Shown one piece after another: positions 15,824-24,520 of a DNA stretch of 64,000 nt. The DNA comes from CAZJHD01 sp964545855. GTDB taxonomy: Bacteria > Planctomycetota > UBA1135 > JACQFD01. The stretch is from positions 1 to 64,000 of the forward strand of contig CAZJHD010000001.1 of assembly GCA_964545855.1 (NCBI GenBank), read 5' to 3'. Position 1 is the stretch's first letter; each line of letters starts with the position of its first letter. The translations under genes were made by a program, and so were the position numbers. Under the pieces are notes generated by a model that saw only the letters and a program-made list of their open reading frames with translations, was not told the origin of the DNA and made no database searches.

Positions 15824-15850
15824 ATGCTATCAGAAGATATGTAATGACAA
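15824..15850 (-). promoter_or_regulatory. Possible promoter in an AT-rich patch
   Basis: Bases 15825-15865 form one of the few AT-rich patches in the window. On the minus strand TTGTCA (15850-15845) and TAGCAT (15829-15824) resemble -35 and -10 boxes, but the 15-base spacer is short. It would drive the secreted-protein/metalloprotease pair with a leader of about 170 bases. Confidence 0.3.
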
Positions 15851-15888
15851 TCTCTTGAGGCAGATTCCCTCTCGCCGCGGCCCGGAGT

Positions 15889-15906
15889 CGACGATCCTGC
15901 ATCGTC
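15889..15906 (-). terminator. Hairpin after the membrane/TPR gene
   Basis: GACGAT (15890-15895) and ATCGTC (15901-15906) form a 6-base-pair stem with a 5-base loop directly after the stop of the minus-strand gene. There is no U-tract. Confidence 0.35.
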
Positions 15907-15909
15907 TGC

Positions 15910-18747
15910 CTACCGGTCCTCGCCCCCCTCGAGCCGCTCCACCAGTTCCTCGTCGGCCGCTCGCTGCGAAAGCTCCGCGGCGCGCCGCGCCCAAGTGAGG
16001 GCTTCGGTCTTCTCGCCACGGGCCGCGAGAGTCTCGGCGAGCGCGCGCGCGAGACCCGCAGACGTCGGCATCTCGGTCACTTCGCGCCGCAGGACCGCGA
16101 GCGCGTCGTCGCCTCGGTCGAGAGCCGACAGCACGGCCGAGCGCTCGATGGCGACCGCCTCCCGACCCTCGGGCTCGGTCGGTGGCGCGCCCTCGAGCAG
16201 CCCGAGGGCCATCTCGGGCGCGAGGAGCTGACGGAGCGCCCAGGATGCCTCGCAGGAGGCCGCCCAGCTCCCGGGATCGGCGGCGCGCATCGACTCGGCG
16301 AAGCGCAGGAGTCGAGAGACGTCGGACTGGAGACGAAGGAGGAACGCCGTCTGCCGAAACGCTCGGCGCGTCGGCTCGAAGCCCGGATGCGCGCGCGCGC
16401 TCGCGACGAGCGCGTCGATCGCTTCCTGGGGCACCGGCTGTTGCTCCGCCGGCGACCGGAACGCGGAGATGCGCCACTCCGTGCTCTCCATCGCCACCAG
16501 CGCCTGGAGCCACGCGCGCACTCCCGCGCGGTGACCCGTCGCTCCCGCATTCGCTCCCTCGAACCACGCGAGCACCGCGCGCAGACCCTCGGCGTCGTCG
16601 GCCGTCTCGACGGGCCGCGACGCGGAGGGTGCGCGCAACCGGTCGAGCTCACGGTCGAAGGCGACCGCGGGGAGCCATGCGAGAGCCGAGCGCGCGAGCG
16701 TCGGGGCCTGCGGCCCGCCGAGGATGCAGGCGGCGAGGGAGTCCGCCGATCGAGGCAGCGCAGCGAGTCGCGGAGCCGAAGGCGATCCGAGCTCCGGCGG
16801 GCGCGGCGAAACGGGCACCGCCGCCGCCGACGCGAAGAACGCGATCCAAGGGGCTCGGAGTCCGTCGGCCAGCACGGCGATGCCGCGCCCCGGCGATCCG
16901 TCGAGGTAGCCCGGAGCCAGGCGCTCGACGAGGGCGCGAGGGGCCGTGCGCGCGTCGAGGAAGCAGACGAGGAGCCCCGTCGGCGAGAGCGATGCCTCCA
17001 GGGCTCGGAGGTGCTGGGGCGTCCAGCGCGGGGCGACGGCCGCGACCCCGACCGGCTCCGGCGGCAGGATCACGAGATCGAACCCGCGCCGTCCGGGGGC
17101 GCACCGCAGACCGTCGTCTCCGGCGGCGGCGAGCTCCACCGCGCCGAATCGAAGGGCGACGGCGGTCTCCGTGGCCGGCCGCGGCGCCGACTCGATGCGA
17201 CCGGCGCGGGCACCGTGGAGGACCTCCACGGCCTCGGGGATCGGCGGCCCGAGGTAGAGCACCGTGGCGGGCGCCGGGCGCAGCGAGAGCGCGAAGGCGA
17301 GGGCGAGCGCCGTGCTCTCCGCGTCGTCGGGTGCCGGCGTGACGGACGTGCGGTCGAGCCGCACCCGCTGGAAGCGCGTGAGCTCGTGCCGGTCGCGGCG
17401 TCCCGGCTCGTCGACGAGGAGTGCGATGCCGTCGATCGACTCGCGCACGGCGCGCACGACGTGACGCTCGGCGACGCGGGCCTCCGTGACGAAGAGGCTC
17501 GTGGGACGGAATTCGACGGGAGGCAGGAGCACGACGCTCGCGGCGGCGACGACGGCCGCGGGGATTCGGAGCGCCGCGCGCGTCCATGTCGACCCCGTCC
17601 TTCCGGGCGCCAGCGCCGCCGCCGCGGCGAGACCGAGGGTCGCCGCCCAGGCGAGGCGCTCGAGGCCGCCCTCGAAGACGACGCCGGAGCCCGCCTGGCG
17701 CGACCCGCCCTCGGCGAGCACGACCGCCGCGAGGCACCCGGCGGCGAATCCCATCGCGATCCCCACGAGCGCCCGCTTCCCACCGGCGTGCAGCGCCGCG
17801 TCGAGCAGGGCGCCGGTCCCGAGCGCGGCGACTCCGCCGGTCGTCACCACCATCAGCGCCGCCCAGAGAGGCCCGTCGACACCGAGGGCCGAGCCGGGCT
17901 CGGCGCCGAAGCGCCGCAGATGCGCCTCGAACGCCTGGGGCGACGAGAGGACCACGAGCTGCCTCCACGCGATCGAAGTGCCCACCGCAGCGACGGTCGC
18001 GCCGAGCGCAGCGCCGGCGGGCGCCGCGCGCAGAACCGGTCCGATGATGGCGGCTCCCAGGGCCGTCAGCGCGAGCAGGAGGCCGTCGATCTGGGCATGG
18101 TCGAAGGGAGTGCCGGTGACGAAGGAGCGCAGGGGAAGGCGCAGCTCCGCGAAGGCCAGGGCGGCGGCTCCTCCGGCGATCGCTCCGCCGAGCCAGGCGA
18201 CGGCCGAAGCAGGTTCTTCGGCCGCGGACTCCGGTACACGCGATGCTCCGAGGGCCGCGAGGAGCGGCGCGCCGAGCGCGAGCGCCTGCGCGGCTGGCAG
18301 GGGGATCCACGGACCGTCCAGCAGCGCGAGGGCGGCGACGGCTCCCGTGGTCGCGACCGCGAGCGACGGGCGACGGGCGCCCACTTCCGCGCCGAGAGCC
18401 GCGAAGGGCGCGCCCGCGAGTAGGGCGGCGAGGAAGAGCGTGACCGCGTCGGCACGCCAAGCGTCGCCCGCCGCCACGACGGCTCCCGAGAGGAGCGCCT
18501 CGGCGTGAGGAGCCGCCGCGAGGACGGCGGCGGCGAGGAGCGCCGCGCCCCAGCGTGCGAGGACGTCGAGCGGCCGCGCGCGCAGCGCGCCGAGTGCGAA
18601 GCACGCCGCCGCCGCGCCGGTGACGAGGTGCGCTGCCCGTCCGTCGCCGCCGAGGGCGGCGGAGCACGACCGGAGGAGTCCGAGCGCGCCGATGCAGCAG
18701 GCCCACGCGATCGCGAGGGAGAGGAGGAGGCGCGGAGCGCGGCCCAT
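15910..18747 (-). CDS. Spermidine-synthase-like membrane protein with TPR tail
   Basis: The 945-residue protein has three parts. The first 410 residues are strongly hydrophobic with about a dozen membrane segments. Residues about 415-640 look like the Rossmann domain of membrane-fused spermidine-synthase-like proteins: ATVLYLGPPIPEAVEVL takes the place of the glycine motif, FDLVILPPEP that of the catalytic region, and LSPTGLLVCFL follows. The usual acidic aminopropyl-transfer residues are not evident, so catalytic activity is doubtful. The C-terminal 200 residues are TPR-like helices. The start ATG 18747 is divergent from mutY 145 bases away. Function unknown; a scaffold or sensor role is as likely as an enzyme. 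Confidence 0.65.
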   Translation of the reverse strand: MGRAPRLLLSLAIAWACCIGALGLLRSCSAALGGDGRAAHLVTGAAAACFALGALRARPLDVLARWGAALLAAAVLAAAPHAEALLSGAVVAAGDAWRADAVTLFLAALLAGAPFAALGAEVGARRPSLAVATTGAVAALALLDGPWIPLPAAQALALGAPLLAALGASRVPESAAEEPASAVAWLGGAIAGGAAALAFAELRLPLRSFVTGTPFDHAQIDGLLLALTALGAAIIGPVLRAAPAGAALGATVAAVGTSIAWRQLVVLSSPQAFEAHLRRFGAEPGSALGVDGPLWAALMVVTTGGVAALGTGALLDAALHAGGKRALVGIAMGFAAGCLAAVVLAEGGSRQAGSGVVFEGGLERLAWAATLGLAAAAALAPGRTGSTWTRAALRIPAAVVAAASVVLLPPVEFRPTSLFVTEARVAERHVVRAVRESIDGIALLVDEPGRRDRHELTRFQRVRLDRTSVTPAPDDAESTALALAFALSLRPAPATVLYLGPPIPEAVEVLHGARAGRIESAPRPATETAVALRFGAVELAAAGDDGLRCAPGRRGFDLVILPPEPVGVAAVAPRWTPQHLRALEASLSPTGLLVCFLDARTAPRALVERLAPGYLDGSPGRGIAVLADGLRAPWIAFFASAAAVPVSPRPPELGSPSAPRLAALPRSADSLAACILGGPQAPTLARSALAWLPAVAFDRELDRLRAPSASRPVETADDAEGLRAVLAWFEGANAGATGHRAGVRAWLQALVAMESTEWRISAFRSPAEQQPVPQEAIDALVASARAHPGFEPTRRAFRQTAFLLRLQSDVSRLLRFAESMRAADPGSWAASCEASWALRQLLAPEMALGLLEGAPPTEPEGREAVAIERSAVLSALDRGDDALAVLRREVTEMPTSAGLARALAETLAARGEKTEALTWARRAAELSQRAADEELVERLEGGEDR

Positions 18748-18892
18748 CTCCCGACTGTGCGGTGCCCGCGTTCCCCGATCCAGCGGCGGCGTGACGCGGG
18801 ATCGGCCGCGCCGCCTTCCCGCACGCGGCCATGGTGTAGGGATCGCGGTGCCGGGCTGTTGATCGGACGCCCGTCTGCCCCACTCTGAGGTC

Positions 18893-20002
18893 GTGAAAGA
18901 ACCGATGCCGGCCTCCGTCCGTCGCGGGCGGATCCGCGCGCTGCTCGCCTGGTGGGACGCGGGCCATCGAGACCTGCCCTGGCGCCGAACGCGCGATCCC
19001 TACGCCATCTGGGTGAGCGAAGTGATGCTGCAGCAGACGCGCGTCGAGGTGGCGCGCGGCTATTGGGAGCGGTTCCTCGCGCGATTCCCGACGGTCGCGG
19101 CGCTCGCGCGAGCGCCCCTCGACGACGTGCTCGCCGCCTGGTCGGGGCTCGGCTACTACCGACGCGCACGCCATCTCCACGAAGCGGCGCGGTCCGTCGC
19201 GGCGCGGCCGCTCCCCGAGCTGCCGCGGGATCCGGCCGGCCTGCTGGGCCTTCCCGGATTCGGGTCCTACACGGCGGGCGCCTTGGCTTCGATCGCGTTC
19301 GACGTGGCCGTCCCGGCCGTCGACGGCAACGTCCTCCGGGTGCTGAGCCGGTGGCTCGCGCTGCGTTCGGATCCACGGGCGGCTCCCGGTCGGCGCGTCG
19401 TCGAGGCGGAGGCGCGCGCACTCGTCGAGGCGAGCGATCGGCCCGGCGACTGGAACCAGGCCCTGATGGAGCTCGGAGCGATGGTCTGCACCCCGTCGAG
19501 TCCGCGTTGCGAGGGCTGCCCCGTCGCGCGCTCCTGCGGCGCTCGCGCTCTCGGTCTCGTCGGGAGCATTCCGGCGCTGAGGAGCCGGCGGCCCTCGGTG
19601 CGCGTGCGGCAGGCGGCGGCACTCGTGCGACGCGGCGGCGACTACCTCTTCGTCCGGCGCCCCGAGGCCGGCACGCTCGCCGGTCTCTGGGAGCTGCCCA
19701 CGATCGAGATCGAGGAAGGAGCCGAGTCCGGCACTCGGCTCGCGCGCTACGTACGGGATCGGACCGGCCTCGCCGTCACCGTCGGAGCGAGCGTCGCTCG
19801 GGTCCGACATACGATCACGTTCCATCGCATCGAGATCGAAGCCCGCGAGGCTGCGACTCGGCGCGGCACGGCCCGTCCACCGGCGAGCTGGCTCTCGCCC
19901 GAGGAGGCGCGTCGCGCGGGTCTCACCGCCGCGACGCGCAAGCTCCTCGACGCGTCCACCCGAACCGAACGATTCTCCGCTCCCCGAACGCCCTCCCCGT
20001 GA
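18893..20002 (+). CDS. mutY: A/G-specific adenine glycosylase
   Basis: MutY removes adenine mispaired with 8-oxoguanine or guanine, starting base-excision repair. The 369-residue protein keeps all hallmarks: SEVMLQQTRV with the catalytic glutamate, helix-hairpin-helix LLGLPGFGSYTAGALASIAF, catalytic aspartate in VPAVDGNVLRVL, and the [4Fe-4S] cysteines in CTPSSPRCEGCPVARSC. The C-terminal Nudix-like 8-oxoG recognition domain is present (GTLAGLWELPT, then VRHTITFHRIEI). Start GTG 18893 gives four residues before an alternative ATG at 18905. The stop overlaps the GTG of the next gene by 4 bases, coupling DNA repair to a secreted glycosidase, which is probably only a genomic convenience. Confidence 0.95.
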   Translation: MKEPMPASVRRGRIRALLAWWDAGHRDLPWRRTRDPYAIWVSEVMLQQTRVEVARGYWERFLARFPTVAALARAPLDDVLAAWSGLGYYRRARHLHEAARSVAARPLPELPRDPAGLLGLPGFGSYTAGALASIAFDVAVPAVDGNVLRVLSRWLALRSDPRAAPGRRVVEAEARALVEASDRPGDWNQALMELGAMVCTPSSPRCEGCPVARSCGARALGLVGSIPALRSRRPSVRVRQAAALVRRGGDYLFVRRPEAGTLAGLWELPTIEIEEGAESGTRLARYVRDRTGLAVTVGASVARVRHTITFHRIEIEAREAATRRGTARPPASWLSPEEARRAGLTAATRKLLDASTRTERFSAPRTPSP

Positions 20003-22968
20003 CTCCGATCGATCCCTCGCTCGCTCTCTCGGCGCTTCGAAGCTCCTTCCGACCGTCGGCCCTTCTGCTCGCGGGCGCCGCCGCGATCCTCTCGGCCGCG
20101 CCGGCATCGGCTCCGGCGCAGGCCGCGCCCAAGGGCCGAGACCTGGTGGTCGAGTACTCGGCAGCCGACGGTCCCAAGGTGCGCGCGGCGTCGAAGGAGT
20201 TCTCCTTCGAGGGATTCCGGCTCGGCGAGGAGCCGCTCCGCTGGCAGCTGCAGTTCACGCTCGATCCGATCGCGGCGGATTCCGTCCGCGGCACCACCGG
20301 CGCGCTCCTCACGGCGACCGGAATCGACGCGTCGGGCCGCACGATCCAGTTCAAGATCTCCGGCCAGGGCCCGCTCCTCACCTGCGAGGCGGGAGGTCTC
20401 GCGCCGAACGCGCCGTTCCGCCTGCGCTTCCTCCTTCGATCGGCGGGACCGATCCTCGGATCGCGCGTGCCGCGCATCGCTGGCCACGAGGTCCCTCTGA
20501 TCCACACCGTGCTCGGCGATGCGGACGCCGGCGCGACCCTCGCGTGGGACCGCTCGCTCGACGTCGCGTTCTCCCTCGAGCCCGCTGGCCTCGGCTTCCT
20601 CGGCGCCACGGAGGCGGCCGGCGCGCGATGGATCGAATGGCGCGGCGTGTCGTCGTCCAAGGGCCAGGCGAACGGGTTCTCCGTGAGCTTCTTCGAGGGG
20701 CACGTCGGCCGCACGGCCATGGTGCCCGAGGGGAGCTTCGGAACGCCGCGCTTCGCCCGACCGCCGGCGGGATGGCGGACGGCGAAGGCCCTCGGCGGCG
20801 CATTGGACGAGGCGGCGGTGCTGCGCGAGCTGCAGGTCCTCGCTCGCGATCTCGTCCCTTATGGACTCACCGACCTGCAGATCGACGACGGCTGGCAGTC
20901 GAGGGCGGCCGGCGAGCCGCTGGCGCGCGAGTGGACGGCCGATCCGAATCGATTCCCGCGCGGTCTCGCGCCGCTCGCTCGATCGGCGCGCGAGGCGGGG
21001 CTCCGCACGGGTCTCTGGATCCTGCCCCATGCGGGACCGCGCACGACGGAGGCGCGGCCCGGCCTCCTGACCGACGCCGAGGGCAAGCCCGTCGACGGGG
21101 GCTGGGTCGGCCCCACGATCTGGAACGGCGGTACTCCCGAGGGTCGCGCGGCTCTCGCCGAACCGATGGCGCGCCTCGCGGCCGAGGGGATCGGACGCTT
21201 CCTCCTCGACGCGCAGCCGGAGGTGATCGCCCGTCACGCAGCCGTCGACCCGCGCAAGCGCCCGGGCTGGGAGCCGATCCCCGACTACCGCGCGTCCCTC
21301 GAAGCTCTGCGCGCCGCCGCCGGCCCGGAGTCCTTCCTCGCGACGTCGTGGGCGGGAGGCGTGACGCCCGGGATCGATCGGCCGCCGCTGTCGGGCTTCG
21401 GCATCCTCGACTCCTTCCGCACCGGCCACGAGACCGAAGCCACGGGCACGGGTCTCCTGCTCGCCGCGGAGGCCGTCGCCACCGGTTCCCCCTGGAACGG
21501 CCACGGCGGTTGGTCCGACCCCGACACGCTCTTCGTCGGCGGTGGCGTCACGTTGGAGGAGGCCCGCTGTTGGGCGAGCCTCGTCGCGCTCTCGGGGCAG
21601 TCGTTCCTCTTCGGAGACCTGCCGAGCTCGCTCCCGCCGGATCGCCTCGAGGTCCTGCGGCGCGCGCTCCCGACGCTTCCCCTGCACACGATGTACGCGG
21701 CGACGTCCCTCGTGCGACCGACGATGGTCCGGCTCTGGCGCGACACGCCGAGCGGACCCGGGCTCGTGACGGCCCTGTTCGCATGGGATGCACTCGAGGG
21801 TCTCGTCGACACGATCGCGTCCGATCCCGCGGCCGACCCCTATCTCGCCGAGGAGAAGCTCGAGTTCTGGAGCGGCCGATTCCTCGGGCGCGCTCCGATC
21901 GGCGCGGAGGACCTGAAGCTCCACCTCGACCCGCGGAGCTGCGCCGTGATCGCCATGGCGAAGGCGCGCCCGCATCCCTTCGTTCTGTCCACGTCGCGGC
22001 ACGTCTCGCAGGGCGCCGTCGATCTCCGGGAGGAGCGCTGGGACGCGGCGGACTCGGTGCTGTCGGGCACGAGCGATTGCGTCGCGGGCGATCCCTACGA
22101 GCTGCGCGTCGTGCTGCCCCACCGCGGATGGAGCGTCGCGTCCGTCGAGGCGGCGCCCGGCGCGCGCGTCGACGTGCAGGGCCGCCTCGCGCGCGCGCGT
22201 TGGACGGCGGCCGCGTCGGGACCCGTTCGCTGGACGTTGCGGTGCGTCTCGGGGGAGGCGCCCTCGGTCGTCGCGCCGCCGCCGGTCGCAGGCCTCGTGG
22301 CGAGCATCGGTCCCGAGCCGAGCGTTCGGCTCGCCTGGAGCGACGCCGGTGCACCGTCGGGCACGTTCCTCGTGCAGCGCGACGGCGTGCCGATCGGCAC
22401 TTCGCTGGGCGGCCAGTTCGTCGACCGCGACCTGCGCTTCAATCGCACGCACGCCTACGAGGTGCTCGCGATCGACGACGAGGGGCGCTCCGGGGCGCCC
22501 GCATCCGTCGTGGCCGAGACGGGGCAGCCGGACTCGATCCCGATCGATCGGCTCATCTACACGCAGCGTCGTCGCGGAGTCCCGCTCCCGACGCCGAACG
22601 CGAACTACGCGGGGAAGCCGCTCCGCATCGCCGGGACCGGCTTCCCTCAGGGCCTCGGCATGTGCCCGCCCATGCTGGTGGACTTCGATCTCAAGGGCGC
22701 GCACGGCGTGCTCCGCGCCCGCGTCGGCATCGACGACCAGGTGGGCAAGTCGGGCTCGGCGATCGTGCGCGTCCTCGTCGACGACAAGGAGGCCGCGCGC
22801 ACGCGGATCTTCCGGGGCGGCGAGGAGCCCGTCACGGTCCGCGCTCGCATCCCCGCGAAGGCGTCGACGCTCACGATCGAGGTCCTCGACGCGGGCGACG
22901 GCGTCGACAGCGACCTCGTCGACCTCGTCGAGTGCGAAGTAGCGCCGCCGCGCGGGAAGCCGCGGTAG
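19999..22968 (+). CDS. Secreted GH36-like alpha-galactosidase with NPCBM domain
   Basis: The 989-residue protein starts with a long N-region and signal peptide (LLLAGAAAILSAAPASAPAQA). The centre is a melibiase-type TIM barrel: DLQIDDGWQS near residue 293, FPRGLAPLARSAREAGLRTG and LWILPHAG follow, and FLLDAQPEV takes the position where GH36 has its KWD nucleophile strand, giving aspartate in LLDAQ as a candidate. A fibronectin-III-like segment lies around 755-845, and an NPCBM domain, a putative carbohydrate-binding module, ends the protein (LIYTQRRRGVPLP, then GMCPPMLVDFDL). It probably releases alpha-galactosyl residues from plant or algal polymers outside the cytoplasm. The start GTG 19999 overlaps the mutY stop. 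Confidence 0.8.
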   Translation: MTPIDPSLALSALRSSFRPSALLLAGAAAILSAAPASAPAQAAPKGRDLVVEYSAADGPKVRAASKEFSFEGFRLGEEPLRWQLQFTLDPIAADSVRGTTGALLTATGIDASGRTIQFKISGQGPLLTCEAGGLAPNAPFRLRFLLRSAGPILGSRVPRIAGHEVPLIHTVLGDADAGATLAWDRSLDVAFSLEPAGLGFLGATEAAGARWIEWRGVSSSKGQANGFSVSFFEGHVGRTAMVPEGSFGTPRFARPPAGWRTAKALGGALDEAAVLRELQVLARDLVPYGLTDLQIDDGWQSRAAGEPLAREWTADPNRFPRGLAPLARSAREAGLRTGLWILPHAGPRTTEARPGLLTDAEGKPVDGGWVGPTIWNGGTPEGRAALAEPMARLAAEGIGRFLLDAQPEVIARHAAVDPRKRPGWEPIPDYRASLEALRAAAGPESFLATSWAGGVTPGIDRPPLSGFGILDSFRTGHETEATGTGLLLAAEAVATGSPWNGHGGWSDPDTLFVGGGVTLEEARCWASLVALSGQSFLFGDLPSSLPPDRLEVLRRALPTLPLHTMYAATSLVRPTMVRLWRDTPSGPGLVTALFAWDALEGLVDTIASDPAADPYLAEEKLEFWSGRFLGRAPIGAEDLKLHLDPRSCAVIAMAKARPHPFVLSTSRHVSQGAVDLREERWDAADSVLSGTSDCVAGDPYELRVVLPHRGWSVASVEAAPGARVDVQGRLARARWTAAASGPVRWTLRCVSGEAPSVVAPPPVAGLVASIGPEPSVRLAWSDAGAPSGTFLVQRDGVPIGTSLGGQFVDRDLRFNRTHAYEVLAIDDEGRSGAPASVVAETGQPDSIPIDRLIYTQRRRGVPLPTPNANYAGKPLRIAGTGFPQGLGMCPPMLVDFDLKGAHGVLRARVGIDDQVGKSGSAIVRVLVDDKEAARTRIFRGGEEPVTVRARIPAKASTLTIEVLDAGDGVDSDLVDLVECEVAPPRGKPR

Positions 22969-22989
22969 GTTCGCGCCGACCTCCTCGCG

Positions 22990-23021
22990 CGACGGCCCTC
23001 GAAGGGCGTGACGCGCGGTCC
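22990..23021. terminator. Bidirectional hairpin between convergent genes
   Basis: The short gap between the glycosidase and the phosphatase genes folds as nested stems: GCGCGACGGCCCT then CGA then AGGGCGTGACGCGC. It is placed to terminate both converging transcripts. No U-tract is present. Confidence 0.45.
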
Positions 23022-24520
23022 TACTCCGCCGTCTCGCGTCCGGGCGCCGCGCGCCGGGCGCCGTCGTCCTCGCGACGCGGCGCCGCGCGCCCTTCGCGGG
23101 CTCCCGGGGGGGCCGTTGCCGCCGGCGCCGTCGTGAGGAACCGCGATGCGAGTCCGCGCAGGTCGGTGATCGACAGCCCGGCCGTTTCGGGGTCGCGGGA
23201 GCCGAGCGCATCCCGCAGGCCCTTCGAGCCGAGCACGACGGGTCCTCGCGAGGGCTCGTCGGGGAGGCGCCCGTGGGAGCCGCGCACGCGCGACGGATCG
23301 AGGGAGATCACGCGCATCAGCGTGCGGAACCCGAGCTTCTTCCGCGCGAGCGTCGAGAGGATGCGGAGCCGCGGCGCCGAGAGATCCGGATCGAGGAACA
23401 GCTCCGCCGGGTCGTAGCCGGGCTTGCGGTGGATGTCGACGGTGCGCGCGTAGTCGGGAGCCGAGCGGTCCTCGAGCCACCAGGGATAGGCGAACCATCG
23501 ATCGGGCCGCGCGATCGCGACCAGATCCCCGGCGTTCCCGTGGTCGAGGCCCGCCTCCCGTTTGCCCGATTCGTCGAGGACCGCCGCGACGCCGTCGATG
23601 CCCGCCATCAGCTCGCGCACGGCCTGCAGGTCGGCGGGATCGCGGACGTAGACGTGCGCGATCTGGTGATCGCAGACGGCGAAGGCGCGCGACGTCCCGA
23701 AGAGCGGGAGCTCGCCCACGTGCGGGTCGACGCGCACGCGCAGGTAGCCCGCCGTGCGCAGCACGCGGTTCGGCGACACGAAGCCGCGCACGGGGACGAG
23801 GCCGTACTCGGAGAAGACGAGCAGGTCGTAGCCACGCTCGCGCGCGTCGTCGCAGAGATCGCCGGCGACGCGGTCGATCGCTCCGATCGCCTCGATCGAC
23901 TCCGGTGCGTCGGGTCCGAAGCGCTGGTGGTCGTAGTCGAGGTGCGGCAGATAGACGAAGAGGAGATCGGGCGAGCGGTGCTCGAGGACGGCCGATGCGG
24001 CGTCCGCGATCCACTCCGAGGAGCGCAGCCCCGCGCGGGGGCCCCAGAAGTCGAAGAGGGGGAAGGGCCCGAGCTCGTCCTCGAGCGCCGACCGCAGATC
24101 CGCGGGCTCCGTGTGGATGCCGGGGATCTTTCGGCCGTCGGCCGGGTACGACGGCTTCGGCGTCACGGAGAAATCGGCGCCGCAGTTCCAGTTGAACCAG
24201 CCGAAGACGTTCGCCGTCGTGCGCCCGGCCGCCTTCAGCTCGTCGAAGATCGTGTCGCCGTCGATGAGGTAGCGGCTCTGCCGCCAGAAGAGCACCTCGT
24301 CGAGTCTGCGGAAGTACCAGCCGTTGCCGACGATCCCGTGCGCCGACGGCGCGCGCCCCGTGAGGAACGACGCCTGGGCGCTGCAGGTGACGGCGGGGAG
24401 CACCGTGCGGAGCTCGCCGCGGAATCCCTCGCTCGCGATCGCGCGCAGACGGGGGGCGTGCTCGAGTGCGCTCGGCGTGAGGCCCACCACGTCCAGGACG
24501 AGCAGCTTCCTGCGGGTCAT
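23021..24520 (-). CDS. Alkaline phosphatase/nucleotide pyrophosphatase family enzyme
   Basis: The 499-residue protein belongs to the type I phosphodiesterase/nucleotide pyrophosphatase group of the alkaline phosphatase superfamily. KLLVLDVVGLTPSAL gives the first metal-binding aspartate, RTVLPAVTCSAQASFLTG the nucleophile Thr/Ser segment, LFVYLPHLDYDHQRFG the Asp/His metal ligands, and VFSEYGL the position of the second metal site. There is no signal peptide, so it acts in the cytoplasm. Similar proteins occur in the eustigmatophyte/cyanobacterial ebo clusters, but no other ebo gene is nearby. The last 60 residues are a low-complexity tail. ATG 24520 overlaps the stop of the unknown gene upstream by 4 bases. 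Confidence 0.82.
   Translation of the reverse strand: MTRRKLLVLDVVGLTPSALEHAPRLRAIASEGFRGELRTVLPAVTCSAQASFLTGRAPSAHGIVGNGWYFRRLDEVLFWRQSRYLIDGDTIFDELKAAGRTTANVFGWFNWNCGADFSVTPKPSYPADGRKIPGIHTEPADLRSALEDELGPFPLFDFWGPRAGLRSSEWIADAASAVLEHRSPDLLFVYLPHLDYDHQRFGPDAPESIEAIGAIDRVAGDLCDDARERGYDLLVFSEYGLVPVRGFVSPNRVLRTAGYLRVRVDPHVGELPLFGTSRAFAVCDHQIAHVYVRDPADLQAVRELMAGIDGVAAVLDESGKREAGLDHGNAGDLVAIARPDRWFAYPWWLEDRSAPDYARTVDIHRKPGYDPAELFLDPDLSAPRLRILSTLARKKLGFRTLMRVISLDPSRVRGSHGRLPDEPSRGPVVLGSKGLRDALGSRDPETAGLSITDLRGLASRFLTTAPAATAPPGAREGRAAPRREDDGARRAAPGRETAE

Noticed and set aside
19747..23211. 1154-codon minus-strand frame opposite the GH36 gene
   Set aside because: Antisense shadow; the plus-strand frame has a signal peptide, catalytic blocks and an NPCBM domain.
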